A stretch of 64,000 nt of DNA from contig NZ_JAAFZA010000005.1 in assembly GCF_015356865.1 (NCBI RefSeq), forward strand, positions 54,142 to 118,141. The letters run 5' to 3'. Shown one piece after another: positions 8,457 through 17,323 of this stretch. Source of the stretch: Catenulispora pinisilvae (lineage in GTDB: Bacteria; Actinomycetota; Actinomycetes; Streptomycetales; Catenulisporaceae). The notes under the pieces are model-generated. The model was not told the DNA's origin and made no database searches. It was given only the letters and a program-made list of their open reading frames with translations. Numbering within the stretch: the first letter of the stretch is position 1; each line of letters opens with the position of its first letter. Made by a program: the position numbers and the translations under genes.

Positions 8457-9343
8457 GCCGCAGCGTACTTCTGGCCGCGTTCGGAACCATCACCGCCGTG
8501 TCGCTGACCATGGGCGGCGTGGCTTCGGGCGATGTTCTTCCCGTGCCTGCTCCAGTACCACGAGCCCGCACCGCAGTGGATAAGGGCATTGTGGAAGTGC
8601 TCCACGTCTCAGCGGCGGCCGATGCCGGCCCCCGGTCGCGTGATGTCTATGTTTATCGTCCCGGCGTGACCGCGAGTTCGGCGTTACCGGTTCTGTACAT
8701 GTTGCACGGCTATCCAGGACATCCCGCAGCGTTGATGCGCTGGATGGCTCCCATGCTGGATACCGCATTCGAGCGCGGTGCGGCCCCGTTCATCGTCGCG
8801 ATTCCGGATGGCAACAGCACGGCGCACTCCGACACCGAGTGGGCCGACTCCGTTGACGGGCGGACGCTCGTCGAGTCGTCGCTGATCCGGAAGATCCTCC
8901 CGGCGGTCGAGGGGCCGGTCCCGCTGCCGGCGGGGATGCGCGCGATCGGGGGCTTCTCGATAGGGGGTTACGGGGCGGCGAATCTCGCCCTGCGGCATCC
9001 CGATCTGTTCGGTCAGGTGGTCTCGGTGTCGGGCTACTTCCATGTCGACGACACGTCCGGCATGTTCGCCAAACGCCGCGCGGCGATCGCCGCCAACACG
9101 CCGGACGCCATGGTCCGGGCCGCCTCGGGCCGCCGGTTCCTGCTGATCGAGGCGAAGAACGAGTCCGAGCCGTTGGTCGCCGGCCAGGCCGCCGACTTCG
9201 CCAGCCGGTTGCGCGCCTGTCACTGCGCCGACGATGTGGAGCTACGGATGGAGCGCGGCGACCACAACGTGGATTTCGTCGGTGCGCAGACCCCCGCGAT
9301 CGTGGCCTTCCTGGACGCGGGCTGGCGTCGTCCGGTGCAGTGA
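8405..9343 (+). CDS. Secreted alpha/beta-hydrolase-fold esterase (esterase D/antigen 85-like)
   Basis: 312 residues. After an export signal (MRRSVLLAAFGTITAVSL from residue 17) comes an esterase-D/Ag85-like fold: VLYMLHGYPG gives the oxyanion loop, GFSIGGYGA the nucleophile elbow with Ser near 184, and GDHNVDF the C-terminal His. Proteins of this group hydrolyse esters or transfer acyl groups outside the cell. The ATG at 8405 is chosen because AAAGGGG lies eight bases upstream, but in-frame ATGs also occur at 8429 and 8453. The first 16 residues are encoded by a 12-bp tandem repeat, so the conventional signal peptide would begin at 8453. Substrate unknown. Confidence 0.8.
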   Translation: MHLRTHLGMHPGTHLGMRRSVLLAAFGTITAVSLTMGGVASGDVLPVPAPVPRARTAVDKGIVEVLHVSAAADAGPRSRDVYVYRPGVTASSALPVLYMLHGYPGHPAALMRWMAPMLDTAFERGAAPFIVAIPDGNSTAHSDTEWADSVDGRTLVESSLIRKILPAVEGPVPLPAGMRAIGGFSIGGYGAANLALRHPDLFGQVVSVSGYFHVDDTSGMFAKRRAAIAANTPDAMVRAASGRRFLLIEAKNESEPLVAGQAADFASRLRACHCADDVELRMERGDHNVDFVGAQTPAIVAFLDAGWRRPVQ

Positions 9344-9428
9344 CGCCGGCTGCCAGGTCGTGGCGACGACTCCAGGACGTGGCGAGTCGTCGCCCGCACA
9401 GTCCCCGTCTTTGATCGACAATGGTCGC

Positions 9429-10952
9429 ATGCACCCGCGGCGCTGGCACATTCTCATGGCTTTGAGCGTCGCGCTCTGCACGGTCAACATCGGCACGTTG
9501 GCGCTCAACATCGGCCTGCCGAGCATCGGCGTGGCGATGCGGGCGACGACCAGCCAGCTCCAGTGGATCACCGAGGCGTACGTCCTCGCCCTGGCCGCGC
9601 TCATGATCACCGCGGGCTCGCTCGCCGATCGCTTCGGCCGCCGGCGGGTGCTGGTGGCCGGATTGCTCCTGTTCGCCGCCGCTTCGGCGCTCGGCGCGCT
9701 GTGCCACGCGCCGTGGCAGCTCATCATGGTGCGCGCGGTGTCGGGTGCGGCCGGGGCGATGATCATGCCGTCCACGCTGTCGATCGTCCGGAACGTCTTC
9801 CCGCCCGAGGAGATGGTCAAGGCGATGGCGGTCTGGACCGGCGTGGTCAGCGCGGGCGTCATGCTCGGGCCGATTGCCGGCGGGGTCCTCGTGGAGGCCT
9901 GGGGCTGGCCGGCGTTGTTCTGGATGAACGTGCCGCTCGTCGCCCTGGCGCTGCTGGCCGTCGGGCTGGTGGTCCCGGAATCGCGCGCGGCCGGCCGGCG
10001 TCCGCTGGACCCGCTGGGCATGGTGCTGGGCGCGGCGTCGACGACGGCCCTGGTCTACTCGGTGATCCAGGCTCCGCACGCGGGTTGGATCAGCGCGGGG
10101 ACGCTGGGGACGTTCGGCGGCGGCGTGGTCGGGTTCGCCGTGTTCCTGTGGTGGGAGCGCCGAACGCGGTATCCGATGCTCGATCTGACGTTGTTCCACA
10201 ATCCGCGGTTCTGGGCGGCGAGCATGGCGGTGACGATCGCCTACTTCGCGCTCATGGGTACCGCGTTCCTGCTGACGCTCTACATGCAGACGGTCCAGGG
10301 CCACAGCCCGGTCGGCTCGGCGCTGCGGCTGACGCCGATGGCGGTCGCCGCCGGCGTCGCCGCGGTCGCAGCCGAACCGCTCGTCCACCGGTTCGGGACG
10401 CGCGACGTCGTCGCCGGCGGCCTGGTGGTCACGGCGCTCGGCATGGCCGTGTTCTCAACGGTCGGCTGGCGGAACAACGAGACGCTGGTGTTGACCGGTC
10501 TCGGGGTGCTGACGCTGGGCCTGGTCGCGGCGGGCATCGCCGCCAGCGAGTCCATCATGAGCTCGGTGTCGGCGGACCAGGCGGGCTCGGCGGCGGCGGT
10601 CGACGAGACCTCGATCGAGCTGGGCGGCACGCTCGGCGTCGCGGTCATGGGCAGCGTCTACGCGGCCGGGTTCGCCTCCGGCCTGGCCTCGGCCGCCCGG
10701 GCGCTCCCGGCCGAGCTGCGAAAGGTCGCGACCGAGTCGGTCAGCGGCGCGATCGAGGCCGCGGACCGGGTCGGCGGGCCGGTCGGGGCCGATTTCGCCG
10801 CGGTCGCGCGGGCATCGTTCCTGGACGGGACGCAGACCGCCGCCTGGATCGGCGCGGGCGTCGCGTTGGCGGGGGCGCTGCTGACGCTGCGGTTCCTTCC
10901 GGGCGCGGAACACGACACGCCAGTTGCGTACCCGACTATCGATGAGGTCTGA
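9429..10952 (+). CDS. MFS drug-efflux transporter, DHA2 (14-TM, QacA/SmvA-like)
   Basis: 507 residues with about 14 hydrophobic segments. The motif-A loop LADRFGRRRVLVAG follows the second helix, and motif C-like GPIAGGVLVEAWGW lies in helix 5, both typical of proton-coupled DHA2 exporters. The open frame extends upstream to 9234, but membrane homology begins at MHPRRWHILMAL. GACAAT sits exactly six bases before the ATG at 9429, consistent with a leaderless start. It is convergent with the HxlR gene, so joint control is not indicated. Substrate cannot be predicted. Confidence 0.88.
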   Translation: MHPRRWHILMALSVALCTVNIGTLALNIGLPSIGVAMRATTSQLQWITEAYVLALAALMITAGSLADRFGRRRVLVAGLLLFAAASALGALCHAPWQLIMVRAVSGAAGAMIMPSTLSIVRNVFPPEEMVKAMAVWTGVVSAGVMLGPIAGGVLVEAWGWPALFWMNVPLVALALLAVGLVVPESRAAGRRPLDPLGMVLGAASTTALVYSVIQAPHAGWISAGTLGTFGGGVVGFAVFLWWERRTRYPMLDLTLFHNPRFWAASMAVTIAYFALMGTAFLLTLYMQTVQGHSPVGSALRLTPMAVAAGVAAVAAEPLVHRFGTRDVVAGGLVVTALGMAVFSTVGWRNNETLVLTGLGVLTLGLVAAGIAASESIMSSVSADQAGSAAAVDETSIELGGTLGVAVMGSVYAAGFASGLASAARALPAELRKVATESVSGAIEAADRVGGPVGADFAAVARASFLDGTQTAAWIGAGVALAGALLTLRFLPGAEHDTPVAYPTIDEV

Positions 10953-11077
10953 GTCAACCTGATCACGCCGGATTCCCGGGGTTCCGCCATCGGGGGCGCA
11001 CGCCGGATTCGGCCGCTGCCGGCAACCGACCCCATCTGTGACCCCGTCGTCAGCAGGTCTCTGCCCTGGCAGGGGCC

Positions 11078-11458
11078 TCAGTCGCCGTGGGCCACCGGTT
11101 CGGGGGCGGCGTCGAGCGCATCGAGGATCGCCTCGCCGTTCGCCCTCGCCCATTCGGTCAGCATGTGGATCGGATCGATCAGCGTCGCTCCGAGCGGGGT
11201 GAGTTCGTACTCGACGCGGGGCGGCACCTCGGGGTAGGCGTGGCGGCGGATGAGTCCGTGGGCCTGGAGCCGGCGGAGCGTCTGGGTGAGCATCTTGCGG
11301 GAGATGCCGCCGATCAGTTCGATCAGCTCGCCGTGGCGTACCGGGCCCTCGCTGAGGCCGTAGAGCACGACCGCCGTCCATTTATCGGCGAGCAGTTCGA
11401 CCGCCAGGCGGGCCGGGCAGTCGGCGAGAAAGCCGCAATCAGGACCGGAATCGCTCAT
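11078..11458 (-). CDS. HxlR-family winged-helix regulator
   Basis: 126 residues covering a complete HxlR domain. An N-terminal Cys-containing segment (CGFLADCP) precedes LLADKWTAVVLYGL and the recognition region GGISRKMLTQTLRRL, and the wing is YELTPLG. Many HxlR proteins respond to electrophiles through an N-terminal Cys; C8 and C14 are candidates here. The gene is divergent from the quinone-oxidoreductase-like gene at 11535 with only 76 bp between, the classic layout for direct control of a neighbouring redox enzyme. A TATC-G-GATA element at 11484-11492 lies between them, but its arms are too short to call an operator with confidence. Confidence 0.88.
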   Translation of the reverse strand: MSDSGPDCGFLADCPARLAVELLADKWTAVVLYGLSEGPVRHGELIELIGGISRKMLTQTLRRLQAHGLIRRHAYPEVPPRVEYELTPLGATLIDPIHMLTEWARANGEAILDALDAAPEPVAHGD

Positions 11459-11534
11459 GGCGCCAAGGTTACCTGCCGGTTCCTATCGGATACATAGCCT
11501 GGAATCTCTCCCCCTCCAAAGCCAGGAGAGAGTC

Positions 11535-12461
11535 ATGCGAGTCATCACCCAGTACCAGCTCGGCGGTCCCGAGGTGCTCACCATCTTGGACGCTCCCGAG
11601 CCCCGGCCGCTGCCGACCGAGGTCCTCGTCCGCGTCAAGGCGATCGGGCTGGGACCGCTGGAGGCACGCCTGCGCGCCGGCGAGTTCCCATTACTCCACC
11701 AGCCGCCGTTCACCCTCGGCTGGGACATCAGCGGCGTGGTCGAAGAGGCCTCGACAGGGCGGTTCAAGCCCGGCGACGAAGTGTTCGGAATGCCGCTGTT
11801 CCCCAGGGCGGCCAACGCGTACGCCGAATTCGTGGCGGCGCCGGCGTTGCACCTGGCACTCAAGCCGGCGTCGCTCTCGCACGTCGAGGCGGCGGCGCTG
11901 CCGTCCGTCGGGCTCACGGCGTGGCAGGGCCTGGTCGACCTCGCCGGGGTGACCGAGGGCGACCGCGTCCTGGTGCACGGCGGTGGCGGCGGAGTCGGCC
12001 ACGTCGCGATCCAGATCGCGAAATCAATCGGCGCGCACGTGATCGCGACCGCCAGCGCGAGCAAGCGGAAGGTCGTCGAGGCGTGTGGCGCCGACGAGGT
12101 GATCGACTACACGGCGGTCGACTTCACCGACGCGGCCGGCGAGATCGACGTCGTGCTGGACACGATCGGGGGCGACACCGCCCGGCGGTCGATGGAAGTG
12201 CTCCGCCCGGGCGGTCATCTGGTGACGGCGGTCGCCGAGGACGATCTGGAGCTCATCGCCGAGTGCGAGGCAGCCGGCATGCGCTTCAGCGCCATCGCGG
12301 TCGACCCCGATCCGGTCGCTCTGCGAGGTCTGGTCGAACTCGTCGAGCAGCGCCGGCTCCGGGTCCACGTGCAGGAGACGTTCCCGTTCGAGCGCGTCGC
12401 CGACGCGCACCGACTGCTCGATGCCGGCCACCTCCAAGGCAAGCTCGTCCTGACCGTCTGA
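11535..12461 (+). CDS. NADP-dependent medium-chain oxidoreductase (quinone oxidoreductase-like)
   Basis: 308 residues, MDR superfamily without zinc-binding Cys residues. The N-terminal GroES-like domain is followed by a Rossmann domain whose cofactor loop reads VHGGGGGVGHVAIQIAK near residue 143. Such proteins reduce quinones or enones with NADPH. ATG 11535 has GGAGAG about six bases upstream. It is divergent from and probably repressed by the HxlR protein. The gene ends 55 bp before the ligase at 12517, so it might also feed the following operon, but the separate divergent promoter suggests its own control. Confidence 0.85.
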   Translation: MRVITQYQLGGPEVLTILDAPEPRPLPTEVLVRVKAIGLGPLEARLRAGEFPLLHQPPFTLGWDISGVVEEASTGRFKPGDEVFGMPLFPRAANAYAEFVAAPALHLALKPASLSHVEAAALPSVGLTAWQGLVDLAGVTEGDRVLVHGGGGGVGHVAIQIAKSIGAHVIATASASKRKVVEACGADEVIDYTAVDFTDAAGEIDVVLDTIGGDTARRSMEVLRPGGHLVTAVAEDDLELIAECEAAGMRFSAIAVDPDPVALRGLVELVEQRRLRVHVQETFPFERVADAHRLLDAGHLQGKLVLTV

Positions 12462-12516
12462 TCCCGTCGTGGGGTCGCACGTGAGCGGGGCCCCATTCAT
12501 CACCGAGAAGGTCCTC

Positions 12517-14217
12517 ATGGCCATCACGCAAGACGACACCCTCCTCACGCAAGAGTTGATCGAGAGATACAGTTCCGCCGGCTACTGGACAGACACGACG
12601 CCCGCCGATGTCTTCAGGCGCAATGCCCGTGAGGCTCCGGACAAGATCGCCTATATCGATGACCGGTCGAAGGTCACGTGGGGCGAGCTGTGGCGCATCA
12701 GCGGCGAGGTGGCGTCGGGCCTTGCCCACCGGGGAGTCCGGCGCGGCGATGTCGTCGCGGTTCAACTCCCGAACCGGCTCGAATTCGTCTACGTGCTGGC
12801 CGCGGTCGTTCGCTTGGGCGCCGTGTTCTGTCAGTTCCCGCCGGACTACCGCGCACGCGAGATCGAGTTCATCCTCCGGTTCTCCGAGGCGCACACGGTG
12901 GTGGTGCCGGACCGGTTCCGGGGCTTCGACCACATCGAGATGGTCGACGGCATCCGGGATCGCCTTCCGCAGCTGGTCAACACGATCGCCGTACCCACCG
13001 GTGAGTCACCGGTCACGCTCGATGGGGACCTTTGGGGCACGCTCGACCAGATCCGCGGCGACCTGGATCCCACCGACCCCGCACCTGACCGTCCCAGCGC
13101 CGCGAACGATGTCATGCGCATCGCGTTCACCTCGGGGACGACCGGAGAACCCAAGGCGGTGATGCACACCGCGAACACCACTTTGTACATGGTTCAGCGC
13201 GAGAACGATGAGCGGGGCGTCGACGGCGACGCCACCCTCCTCATCTTCCTGCCCGTCGGTCTGAACGCCGGCTTCGGCACCGTCCTTCAGGCCGCAGTCG
13301 CGGGGGCCCGCGGCGTCCTGATGGAGAGGTTCCAGCCGAGTGCCGTACTGGACCTGGTGGAGCGGCATGCTGTGACGACGTTCCTCGCCGCGCCCACCGC
13401 CATCATCGCGATCCTGGCCGAGGAGAGTCTCGACGACCGGGACCTCTCGTCCTTGCGCGTCGTGCAGACCGGTGGGTCATCGACACCCACGGAAGTGTTG
13501 AGAGAAGCGAACGAGAGGCTGGGCTGCCCGGTCGTCGACTTGTACGGCATGCTCGAAACCGGTGTGACCTCGTGTACTTCTCCGGAAGAGCCCTATGAGG
13601 AATGGGTGGGCACGGTCGGCAGGCCCTATCCATTCATGCGAGTGCGAATCCTCGATTCCGACGATGTGGACGTCCCCGTCGGAACCGAGGGTGAGATCGT
13701 GAAGACCGGCCCGACGATGACAGTCGGGTACTACCGCAACCCGGCCAAGAACCAGGAGAGCTGGACCTCGGACGGGTGGTTCCGGTCCGGAGACCGCGGC
13801 TATATCGACGCGGCCGGCAGGCTCACAGTCTCGGGCCGCTCCAAGGACATGATCATCCACGGCGGTGCCAACATCTGGCCCCGAGAGCTCGAAGAGGTGC
13901 TGCTCAGACACCCAGGAGTCGCGGGCGTCGCAGTGGTCGGCATTCGCGACGACTACTTCGGCGAGAACGTGTGCGCCTGTGTCGTACCTCGCCCCGGCGC
14001 CGATCTCACGCTGGAGGACATCATCGGCTTCATGAAGAACGAGGTCGCCAAGTACAAGCTCCCTCAGCACCTCGAACTGTTTGAGTCGTTCCCGCTGGGA
14101 CCGACAGGCAAAGTCGTCAAGCGCGAACTCACCAAAGAGGTTGACAGGCGCCGAATGCGCCGGACGGCTGCGGACACATCCGCAGCCACATCCACATCCA
14201 ACGGAGCACCGCAGTGA
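12517..14217 (+). CDS. AMP-dependent synthetase/acyl-CoA ligase
   Basis: 566 residues with all hallmark ANL-superfamily motifs: the P-loop FTSGTTGEPKAVMHT near residue 210, the A5 motif YGMLETG, the hinge segment SGDRGYID, GRSKDMIIHGG, and the C-terminal lysine region PTGKVVKREL. It should adenylate a carboxylic acid and transfer it to CoA. The pattern is closest to cyclohexanecarboxylate/fatty-acid CoA ligases, but substrate is not readable. ATG 12517 follows GAGAAGG; an upstream GTG at 12469 lacks family homology. The stop overlaps the start of the next gene (GTGA), so this is the first gene of a coupled three-gene operon. Confidence 0.9.
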   Translation: MAITQDDTLLTQELIERYSSAGYWTDTTPADVFRRNAREAPDKIAYIDDRSKVTWGELWRISGEVASGLAHRGVRRGDVVAVQLPNRLEFVYVLAAVVRLGAVFCQFPPDYRAREIEFILRFSEAHTVVVPDRFRGFDHIEMVDGIRDRLPQLVNTIAVPTGESPVTLDGDLWGTLDQIRGDLDPTDPAPDRPSAANDVMRIAFTSGTTGEPKAVMHTANTTLYMVQRENDERGVDGDATLLIFLPVGLNAGFGTVLQAAVAGARGVLMERFQPSAVLDLVERHAVTTFLAAPTAIIAILAEESLDDRDLSSLRVVQTGGSSTPTEVLREANERLGCPVVDLYGMLETGVTSCTSPEEPYEEWVGTVGRPYPFMRVRILDSDDVDVPVGTEGEIVKTGPTMTVGYYRNPAKNQESWTSDGWFRSGDRGYIDAAGRLTVSGRSKDMIIHGGANIWPRELEEVLLRHPGVAGVAVVGIRDDYFGENVCACVVPRPGADLTLEDIIGFMKNEVAKYKLPQHLELFESFPLGPTGKVVKRELTKEVDRRRMRRTAADTSAATSTSNGAPQ

Positions 14218-15098
14218 ACACATCGCCGCACCGACTCATCGACTTCCACTCCCATTGGGGCACCGAGCAAGGCTGGAAGGGCAGCCCGTATCAGACCCCT
14301 GAGGCTCGGGAGGCGGTGCGCAAGTACTTCAAGTGGGACATGAGCTTCGTCAGTGAACAGGAGCAGGCGGTCCAGCTCCGTCGGGCCAACGCCAAGGCGA
14401 TGCTCGACCTGGCGTACACCTACACGATGGATGTCGGTGCGGTACGGGACCAGCATGACTACGCGTTCGACTTCGCACGCGACCACCCCGATGTCGTACT
14501 CGGCAACTGGATCGGTATCGATCCGACGCGGCCGGGCCATGTCAAGGAGTTCGAGCGCTGCCTGAGTGAGGGGCCGGGACTGGTCGGGCTCTCGGTTCAC
14601 CCGTTCTCCGCGGCCGGTACGCCGGACCAGCCGGGGTGGGAGGAGTGCCTGAACCTGTGCGTTGAGGCCAACCGTCCGATCTTGATGCTCGTGGGCATGT
14701 CAGCCAACGGCGCCGGGATGCGTGGCGGCATGGGCTTCGAGCTCGACGACTGTCATCCCCGCTACGTCGACCGCATCGCAGCCCGGTATCCGGAGCTGAA
14801 CGTGATCGCGGCCCGCGTGGCGTGGCCGTGGCAGTCGGAGATGATCGCGATCGCCCTGCACAAGGCGAACGTCTGGATGGAGCTTCACGGCTGGGCTCCG
14901 CGCTACTACCCCGAGGAACTCAAACGCGAGATCGGCGGACGGCTCCGCAAGAAGGCGCTCTTCGCCGCCGACTACCCGATGCTCAGCCACGAACGGCTCG
15001 TGACCGAATGGCGTGAGCAGGGCTTCGCGGCGGACGTCCTCGACGACGTGTTCTCCGGCAACGCCGAATCGTTCCTGACATCGATCGGAGTTCACTGA
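14214..15098 (+). CDS. Amidohydrolase-2-fold protein with altered metal site
   Basis: 294 residues, TIM-barrel amidohydrolase (ACMSD-like group). The first metal-binding pair is present as DFHSH (H12, H14), VGLSVHPF supplies another His, and the late acidic residue is in LFAADYP. The segment that normally reads VIAH-G-G-PW instead reads VIAARVAWPW, so a usual metal-ligand His is absent. The family decarboxylates or hydrolyses ring compounds. The GTG start overlaps the ligase stop, and the stop overlaps the SDR start (TGATG), so translation is coupled. Whether it is an enzyme or a binding protein is open. Confidence 0.8.
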   Translation: MNTSPHRLIDFHSHWGTEQGWKGSPYQTPEAREAVRKYFKWDMSFVSEQEQAVQLRRANAKAMLDLAYTYTMDVGAVRDQHDYAFDFARDHPDVVLGNWIGIDPTRPGHVKEFERCLSEGPGLVGLSVHPFSAAGTPDQPGWEECLNLCVEANRPILMLVGMSANGAGMRGGMGFELDDCHPRYVDRIAARYPELNVIAARVAWPWQSEMIAIALHKANVWMELHGWAPRYYPEELKREIGGRLRKKALFAADYPMLSHERLVTEWREQGFAADVLDDVFSGNAESFLTSIGVH

Positions 15099-15895
15099 TG
15101 GATCTGGGACTGACCGGCAAGGTGGCCATCGTCGGCGGCGGCAGCGACGGCTTGGGACTGGCGATCGTCGATCGTCTCCTGCAAGAGGGCGCATTCGTCG
15201 CGTTCTTCGCGCGACGCGCGGAGAAGGTCGCAGCCGCGGCTGAGAAGCTTGCCGGCAAGTACGGCCCGGAGAAGGTCCTCGGACTGGCCGCCGACTGTTC
15301 GGACGCCGCCGACATCGACCGGGTCACGGCCGCGACGGTCGCCCGGTTCGGCCCGGCCGTGCACGTGCTGGTCACCAACGACGGTGGACCGCCGATCCGC
15401 CGCATCTCCGAACTCACCGACGACGTCTGGCTCACGGCCTTCGAACGCCACTTCTTCTACGTGGTCCGGTCGGTGCGAGCCACGCTGCCGCACCTGAGCG
15501 CCGAGGGCGGCAGCATCCTCAACGTGGTCTCCAGCGTCGTCCAGCGCCCGGCCATAGCCATGGCGGCCCCGGTCGCGGTGTGGTCGGCCGTGATCGGCTA
15601 CGCCCAGACTCTCGCCCTGGAGGTCGGGAAGGACGGCGTCAACGTCAATACCCTGATGGCCGGGATGTTCGACACGCAGCTCGTCGACAAGTTGATCGCC
15701 AGACAGCCCGAGCTCTCGAAGGACCGTCTCGGGAGCAAGGTGCCGATGGGACGGATCGGCGAGCCGCACGAGTTCGCCGACATCGTCGCGACGCTCGTGT
15801 CGCCGAACTCCAGATTCATCACCGGACTCGTGGCTCCCGTCGACGGCGGGTCCACCGTCGGGACCGGCTTCGAATCGCCGATCGCTTCGGCGTGA
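15098..15895 (+). CDS. SDR-fold protein lacking the catalytic Tyr/Lys
   Basis: 265 residues of classical SDR length. The cofactor glycine motif is VGGGSDGLG (residues 12-20), the NAG-like segment is TNDGGPP and the serine region is NVVSSVVQRP. The Tyr-x-x-x-Lys position, found by counting back from TLALEVGKDGVNVN, reads PVAVWSAVIG, so both Tyr and Lys appear to be missing. The C-terminus VAPVDGGS is typical. Dinucleotide binding is likely, but ordinary dehydrogenase chemistry is doubtful. Coupled to the preceding gene; last gene of the operon, which would place it in a CoA-ester degradation or modification route. Confidence 0.8.
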   Translation: MDLGLTGKVAIVGGGSDGLGLAIVDRLLQEGAFVAFFARRAEKVAAAAEKLAGKYGPEKVLGLAADCSDAADIDRVTAATVARFGPAVHVLVTNDGGPPIRRISELTDDVWLTAFERHFFYVVRSVRATLPHLSAEGGSILNVVSSVVQRPAIAMAAPVAVWSAVIGYAQTLALEVGKDGVNVNTLMAGMFDTQLVDKLIARQPELSKDRLGSKVPMGRIGEPHEFADIVATLVSPNSRFITGLVAPVDGGSTVGTGFESPIASA

Positions 15896-15907
15896 GATAG
15901 CGAGTCG

Positions 15908-15930
15908 CTACGACACGGCTGCGACACGAC
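15908..15930. promoter_or_regulatory. Phased CGACAC direct repeat before the acyltransferase gene
   Basis: CGACAC at 15911-15916 and again at 15922-15927, an 11-bp period, within a 23-bp element running from CTA at 15908 to GAC at 15930. It matches the element at 20020-20042 in 20 of 23 positions and, like that one, ends exactly 40 nt before the start codon. An 11-bp direct-repeat spacing is typical of OmpR/PhoB-family sites. Confidence 0.7.
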
Positions 15931-15970
15931 GGGGACCGGGTGCCGACGGGGGCGCTGGACAGTCGGCGGC

Positions 15971-17323
15971 ATGATGACGACAGTCCAGCTGAAGCCTGCC
16001 AGTAGAGCGTCCTCGGTGCCGGGGAGACGGCATCTGCCCGCGTTGGACGGGTTGCGGGGGGTGGCGATTCTCGGGGTGCTGCTGTTTCACGCCGGGCATC
16101 TCGGCGGGGGTTTTCTGGGGGTGGACCTGTTCTTCGCGCTGTCGGGGTATCTCATCACCGATCTGTTGTTGCGGGAGGTTGGTGACACCGGGTCTGTTTC
16201 GCTGGTGGGGTTCTGGGGGCGGCGGGTTCGGCGGTTGGTGCCGGCGCTGGCCGTGATGTTGGTGGTGGTCACGGTGGTGGTCTGGGGGTTCGGGGCCCCG
16301 GATCTGGTGCGCTCGACGCTTTCGGACGGGCCTTGGACGCAGGCCGACTTGGTCAACTGGCACCTGCTTGCCGAGTCGGCCAGCTACTGGGATTCCCACG
16401 ACGCGCCACGGGTTTTCGAGCACTTGTGGAGCATCGCGGTTGAGGAGCAGTTCTACGTGGTGTGGCCGGTGGTCGTGCTGCTGATAGCCGAGTGGGCGCG
16501 GCGGACGGGGCGGCGGGCGGAGCAGCGCGACGAGCGGCGAGTGGAACGGCGAGTGGACGGGCAGATCGAGCAACGAGTCCGGCAACCGGACAAGCGGCGG
16601 ATGGAGCAGAGCGACGGGCTGCCGGCCCAGCAGCGAGTGGAGCGCTGGGTCGCGGCGAGTGCGCTGGTGATCTCGCTTCTGTCACTGGTGCTCATGATCG
16701 CCCTCGTCGATCCGAACGACCCGACGCGCGTCTACACCGGTACCGACACGCGCGCCTTCTCCTTGCTGCTGGGCGCGGTCGTGGCGACCCGGCCGGTCCG
16801 CGAGGCGCTGGCCCGCGTCGTCGGGCGGCGTGGCGGCGCGGTGGCGGGGGTGCTGGTGGTGGGTATCGCAGTGGCCTGGTACTTCGCCAATGGGACGGGT
16901 TCGCACTGGTTGTATGCCGGAGGCTTGTTCGGGCACTCGTTGGCGGCCGCGCTGCTGATCGGGCTGTGTGTGCAGGTGCCGGGGTCGGTGGTCGCCAGGG
17001 TCCTGGGCTGGTCGCCGCTGCGTTGGGTCGGGCAGATCTCCTACAGCCTGTACCTGTGGCACTGGCCCGTCTTCGTGTTCCTGTCCCCGCAGCGTCTGCA
17101 CGTCGCCGGGTGGACGTGGATCGCGGTGGTGTGTGCGGTCAGCGTCGGGTTGGCCGCGGCGTCGAAGTACCTGGTCGAGGACCCGATCCGGTTTCGTGCC
17201 GGGTGGGCGCGGGGGCGCGGCGGGCTGGTGGCGTTCGTCGCTCTCATGGTCGGGCTGGCGGTGTTGTGGTGGGCGCTGCCCGCACCGGCGGCGCCCGCGA
17301 TCGACATCACCCGCCTGGGCTGA
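15971..17323 (+). CDS. Membrane acyltransferase-3 (OafA/OatA-like), no SGNH domain
   Basis: 450 residues with about ten hydrophobic helices. Acyltransferase-3 motifs are clear: LDGLRGVAILGVLLFHAG at the first helix, FLGVDLFFALSGYLIT, and EHLWSIAVEEQFYVVWP. The family moves acyl (usually acetyl) groups across the membrane onto sugars or peptidoglycan. The protein ends shortly after the last helix, so the C-terminal SGNH transferase domain of OafA/OatA is absent. A cytoplasmic loop near residues 175-220 is very rich in Arg/Glu/Gln (repeats of RRVERRVD). ATG 15971 and 15974 both lack an SD; GACAGT lies seven bases upstream. The 3' end overlaps the convergent GerMN gene by 17 bp. Confidence 0.9.
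   Translation: MMTTVQLKPASRASSVPGRRHLPALDGLRGVAILGVLLFHAGHLGGGFLGVDLFFALSGYLITDLLLREVGDTGSVSLVGFWGRRVRRLVPALAVMLVVVTVVVWGFGAPDLVRSTLSDGPWTQADLVNWHLLAESASYWDSHDAPRVFEHLWSIAVEEQFYVVWPVVVLLIAEWARRTGRRAEQRDERRVERRVDGQIEQRVRQPDKRRMEQSDGLPAQQRVERWVAASALVISLLSLVLMIALVDPNDPTRVYTGTDTRAFSLLLGAVVATRPVREALARVVGRRGGAVAGVLVVGIAVAWYFANGTGSHWLYAGGLFGHSLAAALLIGLCVQVPGSVVARVLGWSPLRWVGQISYSLYLWHWPVFVFLSPQRLHVAGWTWIAVVCAVSVGLAAASKYLVEDPIRFRAGWARGRGGLVAFVALMVGLAVLWWALPAPAAPAIDITRLG

Noticed and set aside
11484..11492. TATC-G-GATA dyad as HxlR operator
   Set aside because: Arms of 4 bp are expected by chance; no second copy or longer symmetry was found in the divergent region.
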